Assembly (NCBI GenBank): GCA_004375785.1
Contig: SOKM01000090.1
Location: 1 to 16,472 of the forward strand
DNA length: 16,472 nt
Source of the DNA: Candidatus Cloacimonadota bacterium
GTDB lineage: Bacteria; Hydrothermota; E44-bin80
Reading direction: 5' to 3'
Shown: in pieces, positions 1-7,900 of the stretch
Layout: each line of letters starts with the position of its first letter
Numbering within the stretch: the stretch's first letter is position 1
Program-made: the position numbers and the translations under genes
The notes under the pieces: model-generated
Database searches by the model: none
What the model was told of the DNA's origin: nothing
What the model saw: the letters and a program-made list of their open reading frames with translations, nothing else

Positions 1-22
1 TAAAATTTGAAAAGGAGAGAAA

Positions 23-1366
23 ATGAAAAAGATAATATTAGTAGCAATTAGTTTTCTCTTATTTATAAAACTTTTTGCTGATGAATATAATCCTACAACA
101 CTCATAGTTCCACCTTTCAAACATACCTTTGGATACAGTAAAATCACCCGTTCTGCTCTTAAGATGGCCATCGGTGAAACGATTAAATTCAACAATCCCC
201 AGGGGATAGTAGCTGTGAAACTGCAGGCACTCAATGATAAATCCACGAGTAAGGATGATGCTGAAGTTACTATTTTTGCAGTCAATTCAGGCTCGCACGA
301 GATTGTATACAACAAAGGGTTAAAAGGCATTGGAGTTTTCGGAGAGTTTGGAAGTAGCGATGGTAAATTCTGGAATCCAATGGGAATTTGTGCAAATCCT
401 AAAGGAGATGTCTGGGTTGCTGATACAAAAAATGAGAGGATAGTAAAACTATTCTGTGATGGTATGAACCTTGAATTTGTAAAATCCATAGGAGAATTTG
501 GTCTTTTTAATGGAGAGTTCGATGCACCCTGTGATGTGGCGATGGACCCTCAAGGTAAAGTTTATGTAGCAGACACAGGGAATGACAGAATTCAGGTTTT
601 TTCACCGGACGGAGAATTTCTCTTTTCTTTCTCCGGGACAGCAGATTTCCATCTTATAAAACCAACTGCTGTTGAGGTAATGGATAAAACTGATATATGG
701 ACATATCACAACGAAGATTTCGTCGTTGTTGTGGATGATAACAGAACAAGGGTGGTCAAATTCACAAAGGACGGAAAACTTTTATCGAGCATCTCTACAT
801 ACGCTTTAGGGATAGAGAATGCCAGGCTCGGATTTATTGCACTTGATTACTACAGCAACATCTATGTAACAGATGAAAATAATTCTCAGATTCACATTTT
901 CGATAAAGAACTCATGTTCATAACCTCTTTTGGCAGGGAAGGGTCAGGTAATGCGGAATTTTATCATCCTCGTGGAATCACTATCTGGAAGCGGTTTGGA
1001 CAGGTATTCATCCTTGAAGAAAACGAAGGGCAGTATTACTGGATAGGAGTAGATGCATATGTAAAAGGCGTCTTTCCAGCAATATTTACAGAAGAAGAAC
1101 CCGGTGCAACCATTTCCATTTTTATTACACAACCAGCCCATATAAGGGTAAAAATCTTTAAGAAAGAGAATAAAAAACTAATTCGAGAACTCGTTCCGAA
1201 ATTAAAAAGAGGTATAGGCGAAGAGAACATCGTCTGGGATGGGCTTGATAATGAAGGGAAACTTGTCCTCCCCGGGAAATACAAAATAGAGGTGGAACTG
1301 CAACCAACCTACTCATCCAAAAAGGATTTCAGGAAAAAGATAACCTGCTATGCAGAAAGGCAGTAA
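23..1366 (+). CDS. Secreted NHL-repeat beta-propeller protein with C-terminal FlgD-type Ig domain
   Basis: The 447-residue protein starts with a Sec signal peptide (KK, then a hydrophobic stretch to about residue 18; likely cleavage near FA-D20). Residues about 104-345 carry NHL-type blades: two clear ones have G-x-FG, a P-x-G/D-V centre and 'VYVADTGNDRIQVF'-like ends (about 104-150 and 155-204), with weaker ones near 235-255, 270-295 and 300-345. Residues about 355-440 look like the FlgD Ig-like domain, with WDGLDNEG at 405-412 and PGKY at 417-420. Such Ig tails often end secreted proteins in candidate phyla. I infer an envelope or extracellular scaffold or binding protein; no catalytic motif is visible. 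A strong AAGGAG lies 5 nt or so before the ATG. The stop overlaps the next ATG by one base, so the two genes are probably one operon and act together. Confidence 0.85.
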   Translation: MKKIILVAISFLLFIKLFADEYNPTTLIVPPFKHTFGYSKITRSALKMAIGETIKFNNPQGIVAVKLQALNDKSTSKDDAEVTIFAVNSGSHEIVYNKGLKGIGVFGEFGSSDGKFWNPMGICANPKGDVWVADTKNERIVKLFCDGMNLEFVKSIGEFGLFNGEFDAPCDVAMDPQGKVYVADTGNDRIQVFSPDGEFLFSFSGTADFHLIKPTAVEVMDKTDIWTYHNEDFVVVVDDNRTRVVKFTKDGKLLSSISTYALGIENARLGFIALDYYSNIYVTDENNSQIHIFDKELMFITSFGREGSGNAEFYHPRGITIWKRFGQVFILEENEGQYYWIGVDAYVKGVFPAIFTEEEPGATISIFITQPAHIRVKIFKKENKKLIRELVPKLKRGIGEENIVWDGLDNEGKLVLPGKYKIEVELQPTYSSKKDFRKKITCYAERQ

Positions 1367-2742
1367 TGTTCTTTTCTATTTTTCTCTTCTTCTCGTTACT
1401 TTCGCAAGACACTCTAACAGATAGCCTGCATTACTATCCAACGTTAAAAAAAATCCCTGAACTGGAGGTATCACCCTTCAGGGGTGAACCCTACATCTTC
1501 GAGGTAACACAACCATATTTAAATCTTGACGAGAGAACACTCTCGTTCATCGATATTTCCAACCAGAGAAACATTCCCTACCCTCCCGATTTTAACTACT
1601 TTTCCTTTCTTCAAAATATCCCTTTCGAGAATACTGATTTCGTTGGATATGTCATATGTCCTGCTTATATTCTGCAAAACCTCTACATTACTCTTTTCCC
1701 CTCACCAACTTCTCTCTTTAACAGTAACGGTTCCCCTGCATATTTAAGGTTAAGGGGCTTCAATAAGAAGGTTCCTTTTTCCCAGATAAGGCTTTTCAGA
1801 GACAAAGCAAAAAATGAAAATATGCAGTTCACATTCGGAAGAAATATAACAAAATATGGAAGATTCAATGCAGCTGCCGATTACCTTGATGAATCAGAGG
1901 GAACAAAACGTTCTATTGGACTTGATACAGAAGTTGACCTTCCTTTTAATACATCTTCCCATTTTATCTTTTTTGATATCAAGGATGAAAAACCCGGTTA
2001 CCCGATTGAACAAAAACTTCTTTCTTTTTCAGTATCAAGAAAAGAAGGGATTATCAGTCTATTTCAGAAAAGGGATGATGGGAAAGAATATATCGGAGGT
2101 GCTTCGGACCTATACCTTGGTTTACCATATCAGAAAATCACCGTCGGTTTTGATTTTCCTTCTTTCGATTCTTCTTACTATCAGGCAATATTTGTTGACA
2201 GAATCAATCCAACTCCTTTACTCTATATCGTTCCAAAACTTGTCGTTGATGCAGAAAAAGAGCATTCGCTTTCACTCGGCGCTGGCTACCACCCTCAGGT
2301 CAAACTGTTTGTCTACGGAAATGTGCTCTACGACAAAGAAGGAACCATTTACTCATCTATTGGCATCAGAACAAAGAGAAAGAAATCTCGTTTTGAGAGT
2401 TTTATCTTCTGGAGAGATGTATTAACAAAGGAAGGCTCTGGTGCTGCCCTTTTCTATAACGGCGAGGTGAGCCCAAACTTCTATCTAACTTCTCTGCTCG
2501 TATCAAGACTCGATGGAGAAAATTTTATCTATCTCCAGCCCCTTTATCAAAAACCGTTTAAGAAGGGAAAACTTAAACCCGGCATCTTTTCGGGTATAGG
2601 GTATAATCGAGATGGGATGACAGTAAATACAGGCATCGTAATCGAGATAATAGATGTTTCTTTATATTTTGTTTTTGATGATGTAATTGACAGCGAGAAA
2701 AGAGAATATAAGTTTGGCGTTCAATGGAATTTCTACGATTAA
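1366..2742 (+). CDS. Putative outer-membrane beta-barrel protein, unknown function
   Basis: The product has 458 residues. I do not recognise a named family. It begins with a short, very hydrophobic segment (MFFSIFLFFSLLS) that fits a signal peptide. The rest has no long hydrophobic helix but many alternating polar/aromatic strands separated by charged turns, for example around residues 150-175, 195-215, 330-350 and 380-440. The last strand ends in an aromatic-rich 'KFGVQWNFYD', much like the C-terminal signal strand of outer-membrane barrels. Residues about 95-130 (ILQNLYITLFPSPTSLFN and the following LRLRGF) recall a plug or first strand, but this is inference. It starts inside the stop codon of the NHL gene (TAATG), so translation is probably coupled and the two proteins may form a secreted-protein/outer-membrane pair. 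Repeats begin about 10 bp after its stop. Confidence 0.6.
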   Translation: MFFSIFLFFSLLSQDTLTDSLHYYPTLKKIPELEVSPFRGEPYIFEVTQPYLNLDERTLSFIDISNQRNIPYPPDFNYFSFLQNIPFENTDFVGYVICPAYILQNLYITLFPSPTSLFNSNGSPAYLRLRGFNKKVPFSQIRLFRDKAKNENMQFTFGRNITKYGRFNAAADYLDESEGTKRSIGLDTEVDLPFNTSSHFIFFDIKDEKPGYPIEQKLLSFSVSRKEGIISLFQKRDDGKEYIGGASDLYLGLPYQKITVGFDFPSFDSSYYQAIFVDRINPTPLLYIVPKLVVDAEKEHSLSLGAGYHPQVKLFVYGNVLYDKEGTIYSSIGIRTKRKKSRFESFIFWRDVLTKEGSGAALFYNGEVSPNFYLTSLLVSRLDGENFIYLQPLYQKPFKKGKLKPGIFSGIGYNRDGMTVNTGIVIEIIDVSLYFVFDDVIDSEKREYKFGVQWNFYD

Positions 2743-2752
2743 TTCCCCGTGA

Positions 2753-2775
2753 GTAGCCGCAGGCTTCAGTCTGCG
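2753..2775. repeat. R1 hairpin repeat, copy 1
   Basis: This is a 23-bp element with an 8-bp stem (CGCAGGCT / AGTCTGCG, one G-T pair) around a 2-nt loop, preceded by GTAGC. It matches 11955-11977 at 22 of 23 positions. It lies 10 bp after the barrel-gene stop, but it is followed by A's rather than T's on the plus strand, so I do not call it a terminator. Confidence 0.7.
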
Positions 2776-2795
2776 AAAAAAGATGTCATTGTTTA

Positions 2796-2842
2796 CCCCG
2801 TTAAATAAAAACATATTCTCTTATAATTTCTATTTAATGGGG
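2796..2842. repeat. R4 hairpin repeat (CCCCGTTA...TAATGGGG)
   Basis: A 12-bp inverted repeat, CCCCGTTAAATA (2796-2807) with TATTTAATGGGG (2831-2842), encloses an A+T-rich 23-nt loop. One pair is G-T. The left arm is preceded by GTTTA. It belongs to the same family as the elements at 2955, 3042 and 3950, which share C-rich left ends and G-rich right ends. Confidence 0.65.
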
Positions 2843-2858
2843 CGAGTATCGAAACGGA

Positions 2859-2882
2859 GCCTGTCCTGAGCGAATGCGAAGG
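2859..2882. repeat. R2 interspersed repeat (GCCTGTCCTGAGCGAA type)
   Basis: GCCTGTCCTGAGCGAA followed by TGCGAAGG is a member of a short repeat also found at 12601-12624 and, inverted, at 4144-4158. The same core is known from many environmental bacterial genomes. A 7-bp hairpin (GCAGAGC 2916-2922 / GCTCTGC 2925-2931) follows it. Confidence 0.6.
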
Positions 2883-2954
2883 AAGCAATCAATCTCGCCT
2901 TGACTTTCTGCAATAGCAGAGCTTGCTCTGCGCCCGAATCGCTTGCCTCGCGTG

Positions 2955-3033
2955 CCCCGTTAGAAATCCCGCATTTCTAATGGGGTATGATATTTCAATA
3001 TCATATCGTGGTTAGAAACGGAGATTTTCTAAC
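2955..3033. repeat. Three back-to-back hairpins (R4 type)
   Basis: Three stems follow each other without a gap. The first is CCCCGTTAGAAAT (2955-2967) with ATTTCTAATGGGG (2973-2985). The second is TATGATAT (2986-2993) with ATATCATA (2998-3005), perfect. The third is GTTAGAAA (3011-3018) with TTTCTAAC (3026-3033), perfect. The first and third share the TTAGAAA motif. No coding sequence is visible. Confidence 0.65.
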
Positions 3034-3041
3034 TGGGTTTA

Positions 3042-3119
3042 CCCTGTGAAATAGGAAAATATCCTGAACATAGTCTTATTTCACAGGGCAAACTTGCAAA
3101 CTTTTGAAATGTTATCTTT
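3042..3119. repeat. R4 hairpin plus conserved tail, left copy flanking the toxin-antitoxin pair
   Basis: A perfect 12-bp stem, CCCTGTGAAATA (3042-3053) with TATTTCACAGGG (3077-3088), is followed by a tail. Positions 3083-3119 match 3974-4010 at 32 of 37 bases, with the exact core AAACTTGCAAACTTTT at 3090-3105. The two copies bracket the DUF433/DUF5615 pair. Confidence 0.65.
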
Positions 3120-3176
3120 TATTTTTCAGGTATCACAATGTCAGTCCCCGTCCCCAAAAACGTCCCAACAAAAAAC

Positions 3177-3205
3177 TTGACTTTTCACCCATTTTATTGT
3201 ATCTA
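3177..3205 (+). promoter_or_regulatory. Putative promoter of the DUF433/DUF5615 pair
   Basis: TTGACT (3177-3182) and TATCTA (3200-3205) are separated by 17 bp. An alternative -10 is TCTAAT at 3202-3207 with 19 bp. Transcription would start near 3212, giving a leader of about 75 nt. That leader holds a 15-codon open frame at 3225-3272 that I do not call as a gene. The -35 is good and the -10 weak. Confidence 0.4.
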
Positions 3206-3287
3206 ATAAGGGGTGGTGTTGTAAATGAGAGAGAATGAAGAGAACGATTCGAGCCCTGATATTGAAAAGTAATACAAGGAGATGTCA

Positions 3288-3518
3288 ATGTTTGACAGAA
3301 TAACAATAAATCCACAGGTTTTGAGCGGACAGCCCTGTATACGAGGAATGAGAATGCCTGTTCATCAAATTCTTGACCTTATAGCGGCAGGAAAATCTTT
3401 TGACTCAATTCTTCAAGACTATCCATATCTTGAGTTAGAGGATATAAAACAGGCTGTTGAATATGCTGCTTGGCTTGCCAGAGAGGAATCTTCAGAGATA
3501 GTAGGCTTTAAAAGTTAA
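3288..3518 (+). CDS. DUF433 antitoxin-like small protein
   Basis: The 76-residue protein is a full-length DUF433 domain (PF04255). It shows the family pattern of I-x-x-x-P-x-V-x-x-G-x-P-C-I-R-G-x-R-x-P-V, then 'ILDLIAAGKSFDSILQDYPYL' and a C-terminal helix 'EDIKQAVEYAAW', a compact DNA-binding-like fold. An in-frame ATG lies 6 nt upstream at 3282, but it abuts AAGGAG (3276-3281) with no spacer; the ATG at 3288 has 6 nt of spacing and is preferred. Six bases separate its stop from the DUF5615 start. In known families DUF433 is typically paired with a PIN-like partner, so it probably binds the toxin and represses the pair. That function is inferred from the pairing and is not shown here. Confidence 0.85.
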   Translation: MFDRITINPQVLSGQPCIRGMRMPVHQILDLIAAGKSFDSILQDYPYLELEDIKQAVEYAAWLAREESSEIVGFKS

Positions 3519-3524
3519 GAAAGA

Positions 3525-3896
3525 ATGAAGTTCTTGGTAGATATGCCTCTTTCTCCAAAGACTGCTAAGTTCTTACTTTCTTTAGGGTATGATGCTATTC
3601 ATTTATTTGAAGTTTCACAAATCACAGCAACAGATTCTGAAATTATAGAAATGGGAAAAAAACAGAACAGAATAATTCTCACAATGGACCTTGACTTTGG
3701 GACTATTCTTGCACATACAGGAGCATCAATACCTGGAGTAATTATTTTTCGAATAAGATATGCTACAGTTGACAGGGTCAATTTTTACCTAAAAAAACTT
3801 CTTGGTACATTTACTGAGGGAAAAATTAAAAATTCTGTTATTGTTATAGAGGAGACAAGGATAAGACACAGACCTCTTCCAATCAAATCCGAATAA
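3525..3896 (+). CDS. DUF5615 PIN-like toxin candidate
   Basis: The 123-residue protein matches the DUF5615 PIN-like family. The N-terminal 'MKFLVDMPLSPKTAKFLLSLG' carries D6, the first acidic residue of the fold. Residues 35-40 (ATDSEI) and 'LTMDLDFG' (D55, D57) supply the other acidic positions expected of a metal-dependent RNase site. The length is normal and no break is seen. It follows the DUF433 gene by 6 nt, so the two form a typical small VapBC-like module; the RNA target is unknown. There is little Shine-Dalgarno sequence before its ATG (AAGAAAG), so translation may depend on the upstream gene. The module is bracketed by near-identical intergenic elements (3083-3119 and 3974-4010), which may mean it moved as a cassette. 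Confidence 0.85.
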   Translation: MKFLVDMPLSPKTAKFLLSLGYDAIHLFEVSQITATDSEIIEMGKKQNRIILTMDLDFGTILAHTGASIPGVIIFRIRYATVDRVNFYLKKLLGTFTEGKIKNSVIVIEETRIRHRPLPIKSE

Positions 3897-3949
3897 ACTA
3901 TACTATCCACGTAATTCCAGAGAGTCACCAATCATAGACAGGGGATGCC

Positions 3950-4010
3950 TACCCCTTTAGAAAGATACTTCTAACAGGGTAAACTTGCAAACTTTTCAAA
4001 TTATATCCTT
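3950..4010. repeat. R4 hairpin plus conserved tail, right copy
   Basis: An imperfect stem (3950-3962 with 3969-3981; 11 pairs, two mismatches) is followed by the tail that matches 3083-3119, including the exact 16-bp core at 3981-3996. It lies 54 bp after the DUF5615 stop. Confidence 0.65.
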
Positions 4011-4089
4011 AAAACTCTATCAAAAACTTAGTCGTATAAACTCTGGGAGGTGGTATCATTCCTTCGTGAAATTTACCCCTTCGTTTCTT

Positions 4090-4158
4090 CTCAGGGCAGG
4101 CTTTGAGTCCTTCGCTTCGCTCAAGGATAAATTCCGCGAAGGGCTCAGGACAGGCTCT
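4090..4158. repeat. R2 composite repeat overlapping the 3' end of hslV
   Basis: CTCAGGGCAGGCT (4090-4102) and CTCAGGACAGGCT (4144-4156) are direct copies 54 bp apart. Between them lie TTCGCTTCGCTCAAGG and CCGCGAAGG, typical of the longer form of this repeat family, as at 12458-12505. The right copy runs into the hslV coding region and contains its stop codon. With 3897-3949 it fills the gap between the convergent DUF5615 and hslV genes. I see no terminator there. Confidence 0.6.
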
Positions 4159-4687
4159 GCGGCTGCAATTCTTCTATCGTTATTTCTTTATTGGTGTAGA
4201 TGCAGATGGAAGCGGCAATATTCAGTGATTCCTTTACAATAGTTTTTGCATCGAGGTCTGAAAATTTCATAAGAGCGGTTGCAGCAGCAAGGGCATATGA
4301 GCCTCCCGAACCTATCGCAATGATTTTATTGTCGGGCTCAATAACCTCACCGTTCCCTGAGATGAGTAGAATATTCTTCCTATCAAGAACTGTGAGTAAA
4401 GCCTCAAGTCTTCGTAAGTATTTATCGGTTCTCCAGTTCTTTGCAAGTTCTACTGCTGCCTTCGTAAGATTTCCATGAAACTCCTTTAGTTTTTCTTCAA
4501 ATCTTTCGAAGAGTGTGAATGCATCCGCAACAGAACCTGCAAAACCTGCGAGCACCTTACCATCATAAAGTTTCCTTATCTTCCGTGCTTTTTCTTTAAT
4601 CACAGTATCTTTTATTGTTACCTGACCATCTCCCCCTATTACTACCTTTCCTTTATAATTCATTCCGAGTATTGTCGTTGCTCTCAT
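4145..4687 (-). CDS. hslV: HslV, ATP-dependent protease proteolytic subunit
   Basis: HslV (ClpQ) is the N-terminal threonine peptidase that forms the double-hexamer core of the cytoplasmic HslUV protease. The 180-residue sequence is close to the family norm. The start MRATTIL leaves T4 as the catalytic Thr1 after removal of a 3-residue propeptide. Relative to T4, the expected Asp17 (D20 in GGDGQVT) and Lys33 (K36 in KARKIRKLYDGKVLAGFAGS) are in place, as are LLISGNGEVIEP and AIGSGG. The usual AADICIYTN is AASICIYTN here (Asp to Ser at 160). The last codons and the TGA lie in an R2 repeat, so the tail after EEL may be repeat-derived. No hslU lies in this window, although hslV and hslU are normally neighbours. 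A GGGGGAG element precedes the ATG, with a promoter at 4714-4741. Confidence 0.95.
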   Translation of the reverse strand: MRATTILGMNYKGKVVIGGDGQVTIKDTVIKEKARKIRKLYDGKVLAGFAGSVADAFTLFERFEEKLKEFHGNLTKAAVELAKNWRTDKYLRRLEALLTVLDRKNILLISGNGEVIEPDNKIIAIGSGGSYALAAATALMKFSDLDAKTIVKESLNIAASICIYTNKEITIEELQPQSLS

Positions 4688-4713
4688 TTCTCCCCCTACG
4701 TTTAGTTTGTTTG

Positions 4714-4741
4714 ATTATAATGACATTCGAGAATGAGTAAA
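4714..4741 (-). promoter_or_regulatory. Putative hslV promoter
   Basis: On the minus strand, TTTACT (4741-4736) and a perfect TATAAT (4719-4714) are 16 bp apart. Transcription would begin near 4707 and give a leader of about 20 nt that contains the GGGGGAG ribosome-binding site. The -35 matches at 4 of 6 positions. Confidence 0.5.
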
Positions 4742-4820
4742 TGAGTAAATGGGTGGATGGGAAACTCACATACTCATCAACTCATTTACACATATTCTGG
4801 TTAATCTGGTTTGTTTAGTC

Positions 4821-4895
4821 ACAGCGAAGCGTTTAATTGACAGCATAGCGTTTGTTTACAACGTAGTGTTTGTTTACAGCCGAAGGCATTTGTTC
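4821..4895. repeat. Degenerate 18-20 bp tandem repeat, four units
   Basis: Units begin at 4821, 4840, 4858 and 4876, each starting ACA(G/A)C and ending near GTTTGTTT or a variant; a typical unit is ACAGCATAGCGTTTGTTT. A further ACA follows. The array ends 5 bp before the stop codon of the GGDEF gene. Unit length and sequence drift argue against CRISPR. The stretch before it (4733-4793) is low complexity, with GAGTAAAT repeats facing ACTCATTTAC. Confidence 0.6.
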
Positions 4896-4900
4896 ACATC

Positions 4901-7900
4901 TTACTTGCTCTTTTGCCATTTCTTCATTATGCGCGTGACTCTCTCAAGTGCTCTTTCAGCGCCGAGTTCCTTGAAATTTGCCCTCGACTTCATAAGTTCC
5001 TTTTTACCATTCCCTTCATCACCTTCCTCAAACAACGTTAGGCTGAGTTCCAAAAGGGATTTTCCGAGTTCATACTTCTCTTCTCCATTATTCAAAATAT
5101 CAATAGACATCCGTGCAAACTTTCTTGACTCATCGAGCCTCTTCTCGGTTCTCATATACCTTGCCATCACCCTATAAAATTGTGCTTTTTGAAAATTTGT
5201 TCCATTTGAATCAATTAACTCATTAATATTGGATATAAGGCTGGCCGCTTTTGAAAATTCCTTTCTATATATAAAAAGCTCAAAAAGGGTGTTGAGATTA
5301 TCAATCCTCATTCCTGTAATACCTTTTTCATCAAAGAGCTTTTTCGCCTTCTCAAGAAAATAAGATGAGGTTTTGTAATCACCAAGAAACATATATGCTG
5401 CCCCAAGATTATGGTATGAACTTCCCAATTCAATCCCGTCACCAAGTTTTGACTTCAAATTAATTGTTTTCTTAAGAAAGCAAATGGCATCTTCATACTG
5501 CCCCTCCTTGAGCAGCAAAGTCCCAAGATTGTTGTAATTCCTGCAAAACAAGGTCGTGAGTTTAAGGAATTCTGCCATCTCAATGCTCTTTTTATAATAG
5601 CCTTTTGCTGTCTGCCACTTTCCCATCGTTTCGTTGAGAATACCGAGATTTGTATATGCCCTGTTCTCTTCTTCAATCATTGAACACTTCCTGAAGGTCT
5701 TCACTGCCTTTTCAATGATAGATTCAGCCTCTGCAAGTTTCCCCTGGTACCACTTCACTATGCCGAGCCTGTTCATTACGAGCGCTGTTTCATTGGATTT
5801 TTTCAAATCCTTATAAATCCTCAGGGATTTCATAAGAAAGTCTTCGCTGAGTTCATATTCGCTCCTATAAAGGAAAATACCTCCGATTGTATCATACCCT
5901 TCTGCTTCTTTTTCTCTTATTCTGTATCTTTTTGAGAGTTCTATAGATTTCTTAACATACTCTTCTGCTTTCTTTAACTCACCAGAACGCAGCAGAGTAA
6001 GAGCTATCCTGTTTAAAACTGTGCATGATATTGGTGATGTATCAATACTAATTTTAAGAAGTTCATCAAGCGCCAGTGAAGATTTTCCCATTTTATTGTA
6101 AAGTTCTGATATTTCCAATTTTGCTTTCGGCGTAAGAGTTGGAGCAACTTCACTTAATGTTCTGTAGAGCTCAATTGCTTTCTCGAAATGTCCATTCATT
6201 TCATAACACTTTCCTGCAAGGGAAAGAATCGAGCTATAACGAGTCCCTTGTCTATCATATTTTTTAAGAAGGAAATCAACATATAATTTAGCATCCTTGA
6301 AATTACCTTTCTTAACCTCATCTCTGCAAATCTTCTCTGCTATATATCCTGCCTTATACTTCTCACCCGCGAGGTTATAGTGATAGAAAAGCTTTTTAGT
6401 CTCCTTTTTATCCTGTCTTTCTAAGGCTTGAGCAACCTTTTTATGAAGAAATTTCTTCTCTGTTCCTGGTATTCTTTCATAGAACATCTCCCGGTAAAAC
6501 AATCTGAAAGAAAATTTCCCGTCTCCATAGTCATCAATAATCTCAAACTCGATTGGTCTTCTCAATAATCCTATAATTGATTCCATCTCAATCCTTTGAA
6601 TCTCCTTAAGATAGCTAATATCAAAGTAACTACCAATAACTGAAGATAGGGTTAATAATCCTTTTTCTTCTTTATTCAAGTCTTGAATCCGAGCTTCCAA
6701 TATGGTCTTCAGGGAATCTGAAATTATACTAACATCCTTAATCTTATTCAGGAGCCACACACCTTTTTTCTTTGATATTATCCTCTTTGAAACGATTGAA
6801 TTTAGAAGTTCTTTTGTAAAAAGTGGATTGCCCTCCGTTTTCTTAAAAAGGAAAGCGATAAGGTCCCGGTTTACCTTAACTCCTTTAAGGACTGCCTTTA
6901 CAAAGTTCCCATAATCCCTCTCTTTGAATCTTTCGAGTGAAACGACACTTGTATTATTATTCCTTTTGATATTTTTTATTACATTACTGGAACGGTAACG
7001 TCTACCCTCTCTTGCTGCTATTAAAAATAGTACGGGTGCATCAAAAGAACTTTCCCAGAGATGCTCCAAAAGAGAAAAACTGCTCGTATCAACATTCTCA
7101 AAATCATCGATGAATATTACAAGAAAGGGATATGAGAAAAAAAGTTCTTTTATTAAAGAGATTATAGACTTAAGAATTCTATAATCCACATATCTTCTCG
7201 ATGTTTCCTCATTAATCCTTTTCGGGTAAAGCAATGCCAGGAGTTCTTTCCCATATTCAATCCTTTTATTCTTTATAAATGTTCTGATTCCATCTTCCCT
7301 CTCAAATAAACCTTTTACAATCTCAATTATGGCATTATATGATGAATAAAAGGGAACATTTACAGGTTTTATCCTTTTGATTGCGCCGCCTCTAATTTTA
7401 ACATATTCAAGAAACCTTTCACAAAGAAATGTTTTCCCAACTCCTTCCTCTCCTTTCACAAACAAAACTTTACTTTTTCCTTTCACTACTTCATCGAGTT
7501 TTTCCCTCATCAACAAAAAAACCTTCTCCCTTCCAATAAGCCTCGTGGGTTCACCCAACAGGACTGGTTTCCCACTCTCCTCCTCATCTTTCATGCAATA
7601 CTGATTACGCCCGTTTCTTTTTGCCCTGTACAATCTTTCATCAGCTTTCTTTAATAGTCTTTCAAGCACCCTGCAGTCATCAGGGTATAAAGCAATACCA
7701 GCACTAAGGCTGAGAGTAAGGTCAGGCTCACCCTTAAAGATTTTTAGATTGATGCCATGAAAGAGTTCGTCTGCAAATTGGATTGACTTATCCTTTCCGT
7801 ATCGAGGTAAAATTATCACAAATTCATCCCCTCCCATTCTGACGATGTATCCCTTTTTCACATACTCCTTAAGAAAAACTGCCAGAGCAGCAAGTGCCTT

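Noticed and set aside
1856..2425. 189-codon frame inside the barrel gene
   Set aside because: It is an alternate frame of a gene with a signal peptide, ribosome coupling and barrel-like ending.
2753..2785. Intrinsic terminator after the barrel gene
   Set aside because: The R1 stem is followed by A's, not T's, on the coding strand, and the same element occurs elsewhere as a repeat.
3282..3287. ATG at 3282 as the DUF433 start
   Set aside because: It directly abuts AAGGAG with no spacer; the ATG at 3288 has 6 nt.
4821..4895. CRISPR array
   Set aside because: Units are only 18-20 bp, contiguous and drifted, with no spacers and no cas genes.
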